64,000 nucleotides of DNA from Onchocerca lupi (taxonomy: Eukaryota; Nematoda; Chromadorea; Rhabditida; Onchocercidae). The stretch spans positions 248,001-312,000 of the forward strand of contig JAOVVO010000008.1 in the NCBI GenBank assembly GCA_028564675.1. The letters run 5' to 3'. The notes under the pieces are model-generated. The model was not told the origin of the DNA and searched no databases. It saw only the letters and a program-made list of their open reading frames with translations. The translations under genes and the position numbers were made by a program. This document shows positions 12,401 to 24,800 of the stretch, piece after piece; positions within the stretch are counted from its first letter, which is position 1; every line of letters starts with the position of its first letter.

Positions 12401-14926
12401 GCTTTAACCTCTTCTAATCATTACCATAATTCAGTACTAAAAAATGCTTTATCAGTAAGTTCTTTTTCTGCTTGAAATTTCTATTACATGATACCTATAT
12501 ATATAAATTTCGCTTCAACAATTTCTTTACTGTCTTTTTTTTTTAATTTTATTTTATGCATTTTTGTAAAACTTTATAGCAATGTTACTCATCTTAATAT
12601 TCTTTTTTCTTGTTGAATTTTCTTTGCATGATATGTTCCTTCAATAAGCTCATTTAATAGAACTTCAAAATCTACTTATGCGTTAATGAAGTTTCGATTT
12701 TTTCTTAATTTATCTGAGGATAATTTCAAATTAAAATGTTTAAAAGTCTGCTTTATATTTAAGAATAATTAAAACTTCTTTGAAAATTCAAGTTTAAATT
12801 AAATTTTCTTTTCTTTCTGTTTCTTTTTTTTCTCAACCTCGATTTTCTTCTCCCTTCTTTTTCTTTATTTTTCTTTTTGCAGTCCGAATATGTTCCGTCA
12901 AGTACATCATCGTCACCGATTACCGATTATGCAAATTTACCCTTGATCGAAGATCATCCTTCTGCCTTTGAGTCATCCTATTCTTCTACCTCTTCACGCA
13001 ACATTCTTCCACATCAACGTCCTTTTTCGCACAATTCTACTCAACAGCAATTTGAGACTTCACGAACATTTAACACAAATCCTAAATTACGTGAGCAGAA
13101 TTCGATTGCTTCCATATCATCTCGAGATTCTCCTCGATTATCGATTGTTGCTGCAACCCAAGAATCAGGAATTATGATGGATGAATTTTCAGGACGTCGA
13201 TTTACGAAGAAAGCACCACCTATACCACCCAAACGTCATATCACTGTGAGTTATTTTCTATATGGTTCCTTTTTTTTTATCATAATTCCTGATTTGCCTC
13301 ACCAATTTGTCGCATAAATTTTTGAGAGTAAAAACTGGTATAGGTTATCTGAGTGTTTATTTAATGAAGTTTGTAGTTATTAATATAGATTCTAAATTTT
13401 ATTGCATTGCAATATGCAAATTATCTGTTTTTCGCGAAATCTTTTACTCAGACTCTCACATTTTCATGTACTCATTCCTTTTTTTTTTTTTTTTTTTAAC
13501 TCTTTGCATTCTAATATTTCATATTCTGCAGAGGCGAGATGAATTGAACAAGCAGCTGGATGAGCTTGAATCAAAAGGTTCCTCAATGACTGAAGCAGAT
13601 CATCAAAAGTATCGTGAGCTTGTTAATGAACTGGCGAAAATTCGAGTACCATTTCCGATTGAATCGAATTCAAGCAAAAATATTACTGAACAGGAGCAAT
13701 CGAAATCCATATCTCCGGAAATCATTATTTCTGGCAAAGACGATAATTCTTGTTTTGAACGGTCAAAAAACTTACCAATGTCAAAGAAATATGAAAAGAT
13801 GTCGATGAAATTAGGTTGGTAGAAATTCAATGCAAATTTTGATACATCTTCTCCACCTGTATTTTCGCATATAAATCTTTCAGATTAGACGTCTGAATAA
13901 CATTTTCAGAAGTGAATGAAGCAGAAAAAATAACTGAACAGCAGGTGCAGGATACGACTGGGATAAAAGCGGAAGGATTTTTGGAAGAAAAGAAAGATTC
14001 TGCATTAACCAAGTATGTTTTTGACACAGATAATTTCGTGCACATTCCAAAAAGCCAAAAAGTAAATAACAATACCACTCAATCACACACCAATAAGACG
14101 ATACCTGTCGTAAACCAACCCCTTAAAAATATGCAAATAAATGAATAAAAAAAACATAGAAGCTCCGTTAGAGTGCATAATGCGCAACAATCAACCCAAA
14201 TTAACTTCTTTTTGTTTAATGATCTCTTTATATATCATCTTTAATTTATGAATTTTGATCAGATTCAAAATTTTAGTGAAAATTCCAATGAGATGATAAT
14301 AAAGAAAAAGGGAGTACAGTGGGATGACGAAGTTGCAGAAAATCTTAGAACAGATTCGGACAATGATAATAAGCTGATTTATGAAGATGACGAGCAACCA
14401 GAACCAAGAGCTCAAGTAAATTTTTTTATTCATGAAATAAAAATAGTGATAACAGTTCATCTCTTTCTTGATTTATTGTATCATGAAAGTCACATATTGA
14501 ATACTACACTTTATTTATTTAGGTACTTGGTACCAATGAAGTATATCGAGATCCACGACAAGTACGTCTCATTGAACTGGAAGCAAAGCAACATGCAGCA
14601 AAAGAGGCAAAGGTAAAATGATTGAAAGGATTAGAAAAAAAAAAGTTTCAGCATTTCGGTTTAAATTAAAAAATTTGGAGGATTTTTTAATGATATTTCT
14701 CTAAATTTAAGGCGGAAAATCAAAAAATTTGTTTTAAAAAAGCATTTTTTTTTTTTTTTTTTTTTACTTTTGAAGTCAATTTATACTTCAGATTGATGGT
14801 TCCAAATTAGGATTTCGCGATAAAATGCAGCTGTTTGCGGAGCAGATCGGTGAAAAAGCTCTAAAGAATCGTTACAAGGCATCGACTATACAGCGTGAAA
14901 TAGAACAAACAGTGGATGATTTCTGA
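431..14926 (+). CDS. afd-1: Afadin/canoe homologue (DIL and PDZ scaffold), 5' end outside window
   Basis: Junctional scaffold that links nectin-type adhesion receptors and Rap/Ras signalling to actin. Exons fitted by phase: 431-561, 782-981, 1478-1709, 2123-2297, 2887-3061, 3619-3814, 4248-4307, 4504-4619, about 7073/7088-7290, 7914-7991, 9388-9453, 9767-9840, 10333-10477, 10970-11039, 11583-11677, 11917-12054, 12146-12454, 12883-13245, 13532-13814, 13910-14061, 14263-14415, 14523-14612, 14792-14926 (stop TGA). The DIL domain covers exons 2-8 and matches vertebrate afadin closely ([53 protein letters not shown]). The PDZ domain covers 7914-10477 with binding loop [10 protein letters not shown] and [19 protein letters not shown]. 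The tail has a poly-Q run, an [10 protein letters not shown]3-type ligand (near 13220), charged coiled-coil stretches and EVYRDPR near 14545, also found near the afadin C-terminus as I recall it. RA and FHA domains would be upstream. Uncertain: the 4619-7090 junction (phases do not match directly) and the 11040/11583 junction. Confidence 0.93.
2638..2703. repeat. 66-bp hairpin (near-perfect inverted repeat) in an afadin intron
   Basis: Left arm 2638-2661 and right arm 2679-2703 pair over about 24 bp with one bulged base: 19 consecutive pairs (AATAATCGGTCTAATGAAA against its complement) plus GCTATA at the base. The loop is 17 bases. Size and loop resemble a pre-miRNA hairpin, but such perfect arms also fit a tiny foldback transposon remnant. 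Seen directly; function unknown. Confidence 0.75.
2705..2755. repeat. 17-bp tandem repeat, three copies
   Basis: Units TATAGTTAATTTTAGTC, TATAGTTAATTTCAGCC and TATAGTTAATTTCAGAT follow one another directly, starting one base after the hairpin at 2638-2703. Each unit contains a TTTCAG/TTTTAG-type sequence that resembles a splice acceptor. Confidence 0.75.
5022..5072 (+). other. Candidate small cassette exon of the afadin gene
   Basis: A long T-run followed by AACAG ends at 5021 and a GTACGT donor starts at 5073. The 51 bases between are open in the phase left by the exon ending at 4619 (17 codons, [17 protein letters not shown]). It falls in the linker between DIL and PDZ, where family similarity is weak, so only splice signals and phase support it. 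It does not by itself cure the phase mismatch with the exon at 7073/7088. Confidence 0.4.
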
Positions 14927-17900
14927 AGTTTTTGCTTGGATATTGTTTCTCACTAATACGTATAACAATATGAAAATGTACAAATATATGCATGACTTCT
15001 CTTTTCGAGAAAAAAAAAGATTGCTGATTTTTTTAAATGTAAAGTATTCAACGCTTATTGAAAGTTTTCGATGTATGAGAATATGTGTGATGCAGTTGTT
15101 GATGATCAATAGCAGTCATGATTGACACATAGGTATGTGTAGTTGTCGTCATGGCATCAATAGGAACAACTTCTTGATCATTCTTTCTTCTCTTCGTTAA
15201 TATGCTATATGTTTAGGAGGAAAGAAAGTTAGTACATCAGTCTTGTTCATGTTTAAATGATTTTCCATTAAATTCAAACGCTTTGAAAACATCATTGATA
15301 TTTAATATCATATGAATCAGCTTAAGATAACTTAAATATACTTCTCTTTTTTTTAATAAGTTCAGGTACCATCTTCCAATTTAATTAAGTGATAGTTTAT
15401 TTAAAAAAAAAAAGAGAAACCAATGAAAATTCGCAAATTGATCTTCTTTAAAAGTTGATGAATTATGTTACCGTGTAAATATCATTTTATAATTTATGTT
15501 CTCAAGAATTTTAGCTTTATTGTTTATATGGCTTATAAATATGCCTTTTTTTTTCCTTCTTGTAATTTGTTTAGCACTCAGCAATATTAACAGCTTTCAA
15601 TTCGTTTTTTTTTTCTTGTTAGTTTTGCGTGTATTAGATATCTCTCGCGTGGGTCTCACGTAATCTTGGCATCTTTATTTAAATTTTCTATTTTATTTAT
15701 ACCATTGCCGATTTTATTATTCAAATAATCTCCAATATTTATTGTGCTATTTTGAAATTATATAGATTCACTTTATATTTTCATTCAGCCTTTATTCGTT
15801 TTGCCTATTTGTTTCACTCTGTGTATATTTTTTTGTGTACTTCTTTTATTTATTCTTGTTTTGATCCATATCTGTTTGCATTCCTCTGTACTGCAAATTA
15901 AATTTCGAAAATTCAATTGAAATTTTTTAAAGAGTTTAAAATCTCATCTTGCTTTAGCAAAAGATTTCAGAAATTGAACTTTTTTCTGTTTTTTTTTTTC
16001 TCTTTCTCTAAATAGCACGATTATTAGTTAAAATTGAGAATCTCGCTTAAATTTACGATGCATAGCTTTAAGTCATTATCATCAGATATCTTCGTCACTA
16101 ACAGTTATCACTGATCAAATTAGCGTATAGGTTACGAATTTTTTCGAGGAAGGAGAAATTAATATTGCTTATCGAATCACGTCTAGCATTATAAAATGAG
16201 AGAATGTTTCAAAAAACAAGTTATCATGAATTGGAGCAAACGAATTTAATACTTTATATTTGCTCGAGATTATGAGGTAATTATTTCTTAAAAAGGGATA
16301 GAATTTGAATAAATCTGTTGTCTGGGATAAAATATTTGTTAAATTTGAATCAACTTTTTTTGCTTAGTTCTGCCAGGAACAGTAACAAATGATTGATAAT
16401 AACACTGATAACTGTGATAGATGGTGCTTCATTACAAATTCAAATCAGAATTTCCTCTTTCATTTATTTCTTTCTTTGGTATGCAAGCTTCATCGTATTA
16501 CTCCTTCTTTATCAACACTAATCTCTTGTAGTAGTTTGCAAAATGTTTTAGTTATCATTAAAGAGCTATGTGCCTTTATCGTAAACTGCTTTTATGTGCT
16601 GTTTTTTTTTTAAATTATTCGAAATTTTCATTATTAAATTCATATTTTATTTATTTTAGAAATCTACCCATTTTGATATTTCTAAAATATATGTAAGAAA
16701 GAAATATGCATATCATTAATTAATTTTCCTAACAAATATAATCATTATTTTTTGCTCATTTAATTTAATCACTTTATTTCAGTTTGTAATAATAAATTTA
16801 TTATGTTTTAGTTGTTCAGGTTTTGTGCAAAATCAAACCGACAAAGACTGACATCAATGTTATCAATTTATCACTCATTTTGGTATGATAAATCTTAGAG
16901 GAAGGAGGGTACTTCTCATAGAAAAGAATTGATACGGTAGTATGAAATCAGGTTCCGCACTATTCTGTGATAAGGAGTTGAAGAGGATGAAAAAAAATGC
17001 AACATTGGTTGATTTATTTTATTCATTGTTTTACCTTGATCAGACGAGATTTTCTTTCTGTGTCCTTTTCCTTCCATCTACCTATCCTCCCATTTCCTTC
17101 ATTCTTTTTCATTCTAATCAAGTGGGAAGTAGAAAGGAAATAGTTATATTTTTTGTTTGTGCCGAAATTTCGATATTCATACTGTAAGATTCAGTATGCA
17201 AACATGTGTAGATACAGTATATGCAGGTACTGTATGTACTGTATGATATCTTTATGGATAATGAAAAGGCTGGTGCCAAAAAGGAATATTCTTCAGAAAT
17301 TTTATTCCACATAATTATGATATCAATAAATTTACAGTATTAACATTTAACTAACCATGAAGATACGCATATATATATAATTAAATAGCTGAAAAGCTTT
17401 ACAGTTTTTTTGAATCTCATAATATATAACTCAAATTTAAATTACAGTTTGTCTTATCTTGATTCCATGACAATTTCAATTATCACAGTTATCGATTTCT
17501 TTTCTTTTTTATAACTGGGTCGTTTTTACAAGACTTAAATCTCTCAAAATTTAAAATCAATTCCCATCAATAATTACTGAATTTTGTCATGAAATAAGAT
17601 TTATATAAGACTAATGAAGTATTTAAGCTGTCTAGTTTTAAGTTATAGCTTCAAGTTTTCTTCAAGAATATTTTTGGATAATCACAATCAAAAGAAAAAT
17701 TCAATCAAATATGCATTAAATTCTAAACAAACATCATATAAAAACGATTATGCAAATTTAGAAGATACTTTCTATTTACCTATTCGATTTACAGGAACCA
17801 TAAATTTCATTTCTGATTTATTATTAAAAAATAAATAAAAATCAAATCACAGCATAACAAATAAAATTATATGTACTGACTAATTCTGTAATGAGATGAT

Positions 17901-18720
17901 TAATCCTGTAAATTCCTCTTGAAATTTATTTTGCTTACCAAAACTTTTGTAAATATAACTTTGCTATCCTTTTGCAAATTATCTTTTTGTTATCGTTTAG
18001 ATTTCATTGCCAATAAAATCATGCAGATCAAAAGATTAGAAGCCCATATATGTATATATTTTCTCCCTAATTAATTAGCTGAAAAATCATTTGAGACTAG
18101 AAATGAATGATAAATGTTAATTTAAAATAATGACTCAAGATAATTTTTTCGATTTTTCATTTTTTTCCCTTTTTTCCTTGTCTTTTTCTCATTATTATCT
18201 TCCAAATTTTTAGAATTTCCAACATTGAACTTATTGAAAAGATACATAAATGATAAATAAATGACCCGCAAATTGATCTGAAAGTATATTTTAAACAAAT
18301 CAAAATGAATTAAACTAATTATAAATAAATTTGGTTAGATCGGTAATTTTTTGGCTGTTCCAGTTTGTTCACAAATGATGATGAATGTGATAAATCTTCC
18401 ACCTATAAAATAATGTATTATGATTCATTCTTCTTTTCTTACTGAAATTCGATAATTATATTAATTTGATGATTCAGATTATTTCGTCACAAATTTAAGT
18501 GAATGAATGAGTTGATTAAAGTATAAATAAATGACTTGAAATGATTAATTATTGTGAAAAAAAGCTTTCAATATTAAGGTTTTTGTTCGTTGATGAATTT
18601 GTAATACACAGTCTCAAAGATTCGGAATATTTCTAACAGCACGATTTGCAATATTTACTAAGTTGTGATTAGAATTCCATAAGAAATTTTTTATCAAATA
18701 GGTATTTAAGCGAGTGAAAT
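14927..18720. other. Convergent intergenic region between afadin and semaphorin
   Basis: AT-rich with many T-runs. It should contain the 3' UTRs of afadin (plus) and of the semaphorin (minus). No coding region is supported: the open frames are short, AT-biased and lack splice partners. A cluster of TACTGTA/TACAGTA words, including two short inverted repeats, lies at about 17178-17250. Confidence 0.6.
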
Positions 18721-18835
18721 TTAAATAAGACAAACCACAAGTGATATGGGTGATTCAGATCGTAATAATTTAGCTCCGCCAAATTTTGATATTGATTCAT
18801 ATGCATTTATAATGCTTAATGATGGTGATAATAAT
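18721..18835 (-). other. Probable last exon of the semaphorin (cytoplasmic tail)
   Basis: The TM exon ends ..GT(R) with a phase-2 donor AG|GTAATG at 19119. On the minus strand a strong acceptor CAAATTTCAG precedes 18835 and opens 37 codons in the right phase before TAA at 18721-18723. If the donor is not used, translation stops two bases later at 19116-19118, after IYGTR. Both ends are possible; the spliced one is favoured by signal quality only. Confidence 0.55.
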
Positions 18836-21800
18836 CTGAAATTTGCATGCTGTAAGTAATTTTTAAGCTAAATTTGTAATGATAATAGTAATAATTAAAG
18901 CAAAAATTGCTGATTTAAATTTGAAATTATGATTTAAGTAATGGAATGAAGTTTCAAAATTTAGTTTCATAATAGTTTCATTATGATGTTCATTTCAATA
19001 ATAAAAGTTCATCCGTTCTTTTTTCATTCTTTCCTTTCTTCCAAATCATAGACAATTAAAATTTTTAACAATTCAGCTGATAATAATATTTTAATGAGAC
19101 TACTCATAAATCACATTACCTGGTACCATAGATAGGTTGAGGACTGGTGGTACTGAATGATGGACATGAAAAAGGCTTTTCCTTCTTCGGTAATTTCCAA
19201 TGACAGTATAAATTTCCAATAAAAAATCCAAAAAACATAGCCAGTGTTGCAATCGATGAACAAAGTATTGGTATAAAAAAACCATTCTCGATGAAAGAAT
19301 AACCACCGGTGGATTCTGGAAATTTTTTCTTATAAATAAATTCGAAATTTTTTCAAATAAACCAGCTCTTTATGATTTTCATAAATTGATAATGTATTAG
19401 TAGAAATAAAAAGTTTTTAATTTTCACAAAGTTGATCGCAAGTTACAAAAATTTTAAAACTTTTAATAATTTGCAAAAAAAAAAAAAAAAAAAAGCAAAC
19501 TAATTTTCATAATTTCTTAAAAAAATTATTTGGAAAAATTCGACAATTTTTGTTGCTTATTTTCATTGTAATTTTTTGGTTTAAAAAATTTATAAGTTTC
19601 AAAATTTTTACTTATTCCAAATTTAGAATGAACTGAGAAGGAAACCTGCTATTACACCGAATGAGGCTGAATTACTAGTGGAAGCACAAGCCAGAATTGG
19701 CTTCCTTTCTTTGCATTCACAATCCTTGCTGATTGATGGCGAATCAGATGATGGAAGAGCGTACGATATATCTTAAAGCATACAGTAATCTATTAAAATA
19801 CCCAAATGATTTCCACTAAAACAATAAATCATTTTATCATCCATAAAAATCATAATGATAAATGCACTTCATATTATGGTAGTTGAAAATTTATTCATTG
19901 AAAAATGAAAACTTGATGAAACATCAAAAGAATTAGATTGAATTAAATCATCTTTCAGTCGCTTGCAATTAATTAATTAATTGAAAAAATAATATTTAAT
20001 GACTACCTTGTAAAGGTTCTTCTTTTTCAGGAATGATCGATGATGCTATATCAAAGTTGAAGAAATGTTGAAATTCTGTGAAAGTACCACAACCTTCTGC
20101 TTGTCCTGTTATAATTTCCTGCTCATATAACCTGTAGCTGTGAGCATTATCAGATATTAAAAGTTGAAATAAATTCATTTAAAAATGAAATAATCATTGG
20201 AATATATCTTTTATATGACAAATCTTTTGATTTGAGAGTTACATATAGAAGCATTTTCGTTGCATTTTTACGATGAGATGTTTCGTCTTCGTAAATATGT
20301 AACCTATGACCTTTGCTAGAAATTTGGAATTAATTTTGAGCACAAAATTATAATAGTTAATCATTGCTAGTTGACTGGATGATCTTTGACAATGAAACAT
20401 TGTGTACGACCTTCTGATTGAATAGTATGTTGATGACGGTATGTTTGGCTTTTGACGATATACTTGGAATATTTAATCTCACAAAGCTCTATGATCTTTG
20501 ATTTTCGATTTCTACGTGCAATAACTTTCTTTTAATGTCATGACCTCTGATCTTTCACAGTAGTCTCAGAGCAGTCCTTTTCCGGGAATTTATAAAAATT
20601 AATGGGATATATGACAAAATGAACCAATCATCGAAACAAACCCATTTAAATCGTTATCTAACATTACGCATTTCTTGGCTGCCAAATCCCATGCGCAATG
20701 TGGGTCACGTAAAGCCACGCAATCGCTACACGTATTAAAGTGATTACATTGTGCAAGAGGTACACGTGCAACGGATCTTTCGCTAACAGCTATTAGATAT
20801 CGTTGAACAGGTAAATCCTCGATATTCACCTGAGATAGCATCATATTTCGAATTGGTTCCTGTAAATGAGTAGTAAGTTTTTCAGTATTAATATATTTCT
20901 TTTCAACAAATTTTAATCTTTTTATAAATTAGCATATATCATTATGGTATGTTCGAATTATTATTAACAAATAAAGAAGTAAAAATTTAGCAGAAAATAT
21001 TTAAAATTAATATAGCTTAATTAGTAATATTTTTCAAATTTCCAGAAATTTTTATCAAAAATTTTTAAAAATTTCTATTTGAATGGAATTATTAAAAATT
21101 TTTTGATTTGAAATAATATTATTGCAATTTTTTGTGCAATATATTCCATTCATACTTCTTACCTCAAATTTTAACTTACATTAGTAATCTGAAATGTGTA
21201 GATATGATGAGATGGTTGCTTTGTGGTAGCTGTGGTACCAGCCAAATTCACCATTTTAAAAATATTGCCTCGGTCGGTACCAATGTATATAACATCATAT
21301 AAATGTCCATCAATTGCTTTCACCTAGATCAATTGTAGTATATGGAATTTCAGGATGATTTGCTAATTTAACAAAAATTTTGAATTTATTTTGTTAATTT
21401 AATTGCATATATCATACCTGAGCATCAACGACAATTTGTGTAAAATGATCCAAACCCGTATGAATTGCAATTGGTGCACCGAAATAATTCGGTACAGCTT
21501 CATTCATTAATGGATTAGCTCGAGCGAATGCTACTGCTTCTTCAGGTAACAAACGAGAATCATTTGTGCATTTACCTGAAATAAAAATTTTCAAAACAGT
21601 AAAATAATTTCTAAATTTTTGAAATTTATGAAATTTCAATTTCAATCAAATATTTGTGACATAATAGCGTAATTCAACACGACCATATTCTAGACTTTTA
21701 AAATTTCTAACTTTGGCTAATTTGAAATTGTAAAATCTCTAACTTAAATTAATCTCAGATTGTAAAGGCTCTAATTCAAGCTTATCTCGAATTTTGAAAT

Positions 21801-24800
21801 GTTAATAGGATGAGTAAAAAGGTCGTGTTACCCGGTCGATATTTTGAAATATCACTATAAAGTGCACTCATCCATAATGATTGCAGGTTGCTTCGATCGC
21901 CATAACTTGATTCCGAGAAGACATCGTTAATCTGTTGAAGGTCAAAGGCACAAATGGCCGACGATGAGATGCCGGCCAAGGGGCTGCGAAATACTCCGTA
22001 GACTAATTGCTTTGCCTTCGCCAAATAAAGGCTAATTACAGGTGGTGCTATAGCTTCCATCTAAAATATTTCACTCTTTTGCAAGATTATTCTGAATTTT
22101 TACGGGACCATGAAATCAACGAATATTTTTGAAAATATTAATTGTTTATTTGTAAATTTAATATGATTGAATTATTCAACTTGAATAAATTTGAGGGAGG
22201 TAAAATTCGTGCAATTGAAGCAAATAATTTGCATAATTCAACTAAAGAGTTATAAGATAGAATAATAAATAACAAAAAAGAGAAGTTTGAAATTTCTTCG
22301 ATAGCCTTCTTTTTATATGTCAATACTAACCTGATCGAAATAGAACGGATAATGGCCTGGAATGGAACAATTTAGTCGAGCTTTCACAAATGATGTCCAT
22401 TCATTCGAATATGGCCTTGGGCCACCGTAATCTGACCGACAAAGCCTAGCAATACGGGAATATACGGTACCATCATTGCATGTTTCGTGTTCTGTCGCCT
22501 GTTCACGGAACCAAATGTATACGTACTGAAAATTTGAAATGATTTTATGAAAAGTTGGGAAGAATTTTTCTTTTTCAGTTATTTCTATTACTGATCGATA
22601 ATGATGTAAATTTGATAGCAAAGGATTATGTCAGAATGATACTAGATTAGAAATAGCAGCTATTTAGAAAAGAATTTAATTAGTTGAAAATACATTATTT
22701 TTTAAATTCTTTTTAATTTAACAACATTGCATTAAATGTTTCATCTCATCTCTATACAGATTTATTATTACAGACATTTTTTTTCCTTATGACCGATTTT
22801 TTTAGAATTTAATTTGATAAGCAAAATTTAAAAAAGAATTATTCTCTTCATTGCACAAATAATTGATTGATTTAGTGATAAGTAATTAAATAAAACTGAA
22901 AAATTGCAGATGAAAAATAAGAATTGTTTTGTTGAAGTGATGGTAATTTAATGAAGATTGCTTGCTAAATAAATTTTTATTTGCCATCTAAAGTTTTATA
23001 AATTCGTTGAATTATTAATGCATAATATTGATTTAAGGATGATTCAAATTTCATAGATAAGAATATTCATTTGAAATTTCACTTATATTTTTCAATATCC
23101 ACAAAAATTTATTAAATTCAAAATTGTTATTATTAATATATGAAATGTTTCAAATGTTAAATTATCAATAATTTTAATAAAATTTTTCTCCGAATAAAAC
23201 AGTTTTTTCCTTATTTTCAAAAATTGTAGAAAATCATTGTTATAATTGAATCAATGAAAAACTATAAAATTTGTTAAAACAGTTCTCAAAAATAAAAAAA
23301 ATTAGTAGATGAAAAAAAAAAGAAAAGAAAGAAATTGTTATTAAAAGGAGAAATTTGATTTTTGTTGTCAAATTTTATTTCATAATCAATTTAGCTATTT
23401 TTCAAGTAAAATTTATTGTTTTTCTTGTTCTTTCCACTTTTTTTTTCTTCCATTATTTCGATCAACGGATAAAAACTCGTCCCGTTCAAAATGCATGAAA
23501 AGAAAGGTAAAACCGGTTGGTTCGTTTTTTCTCTTTTCTTCCCTTATTGTATAACAGAACCGAAGTTTTATTATCCTTTGAACATTGATGCCATTTGATA
23601 TTTCGATTGAAAAAAGAAAAACGAGCAGTGAAAGATCACTTTTGTTGAAAGAAAAATAAAAAACGCATGATAATTTTGTGAGTAAAATGAGAAAATTAAC
23701 GGATGATTAATTCATTTGGCCATGTTTAATTCTTTCAAAAAATTCAGCATTTTTCATTCGGGAAGAATTTTAAATTCAATCACTCTCTGAAGCAAAGAAA
23801 TCAAGAATGTAGATAAAAATAATTTGAGAATTTATGGAATTAAGTATGAATTCTTTGATTTCACGCCAAAAAATGAATGAAAGATATGGCAAAGCAAATG
23901 ACGTGATATGTTTAAGCGTAAATAGACGTGAGAATGAAAAAAAAAGCAGACTTCTTCCACTTTTTTTCTTCTAAAACTTACTTCATTGTCTCGAAATGAA
24001 CCAACAAAATGCGGTTCATTCAGGAATTTAACGTCATTTCGCTCTGTACGGATACCCAAATCAACGATTTTTGTAATGTTTCGCCGATGGATCAATGGGT
24101 CAGCACCCGAAAAATCCGATACTGTAAATGTATTCAATGAAATAATTAGCTGAATTAATTTCTTAATTTTGTCTCGAGATGAGTTCATTTTCTATAAAAT
24201 CAATCAAGTAATGCATAACAAAGAATTTTGATTTTGAAGCAATCATAAAAGTTATTTGAGAATTATTTGAAATTATTGGAACTTCAAAAATTGAGTTTGA
24301 AATAAGTTTTTATCATCGATTATATTTCCAAATTAATTGCAGGAATTATTAAAATTTTATCAAGTTAAAAAAAATGAATACTAATCTCGTTTAACATAAT
24401 TGAGCATGATAATATGTAAATACCTAATTTAGATCCGAAATTTAATTTTAAATTTATAACTATTAATTGCAATTCAAAGAACATATTTTGATTCATTCAT
24501 TGTTGAAACATCGAAATACAATGAATTTTGATACGATAAATTTTATGATCGAACATAATAATTGATGTTTATTGCTTTTACTCATGTAACTTTGATATGT
24601 GAGGTACATGGTAACTTGAAAGCAGTAATCCATTATTTTATTTGAGTTTTTATTTTTTTTATTCATTTTAAATGATTATTTTTCTGTGATTTTTTAATTT
24701 GAATACTTTTCAAAATAAAAAAGTTTTTTCATTGATATCAGTGCATAAAAAATTTGATTTCGCTGATTTCACTTTTTCACTGTTATAATTTAGATGTAAA

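Noticed and set aside
13603..14086. Minus-strand frames of 68-83 codons opposite the afadin tail
   Set aside because: Shadows of plus-strand exons that join in phase to the rest of afadin.
18746..19776. Apparent two-exon plus-strand gene beginning MGDSDRNNLAPP with a GTAAGT donor and a second open block ending YDIS
   Set aside because: Joining the obvious donor (18851) to the acceptor at 19626 creates a TAA stop, and both blocks lie exactly antisense to phase-consistent semaphorin exons. The minus-strand reading explains the open frames better.
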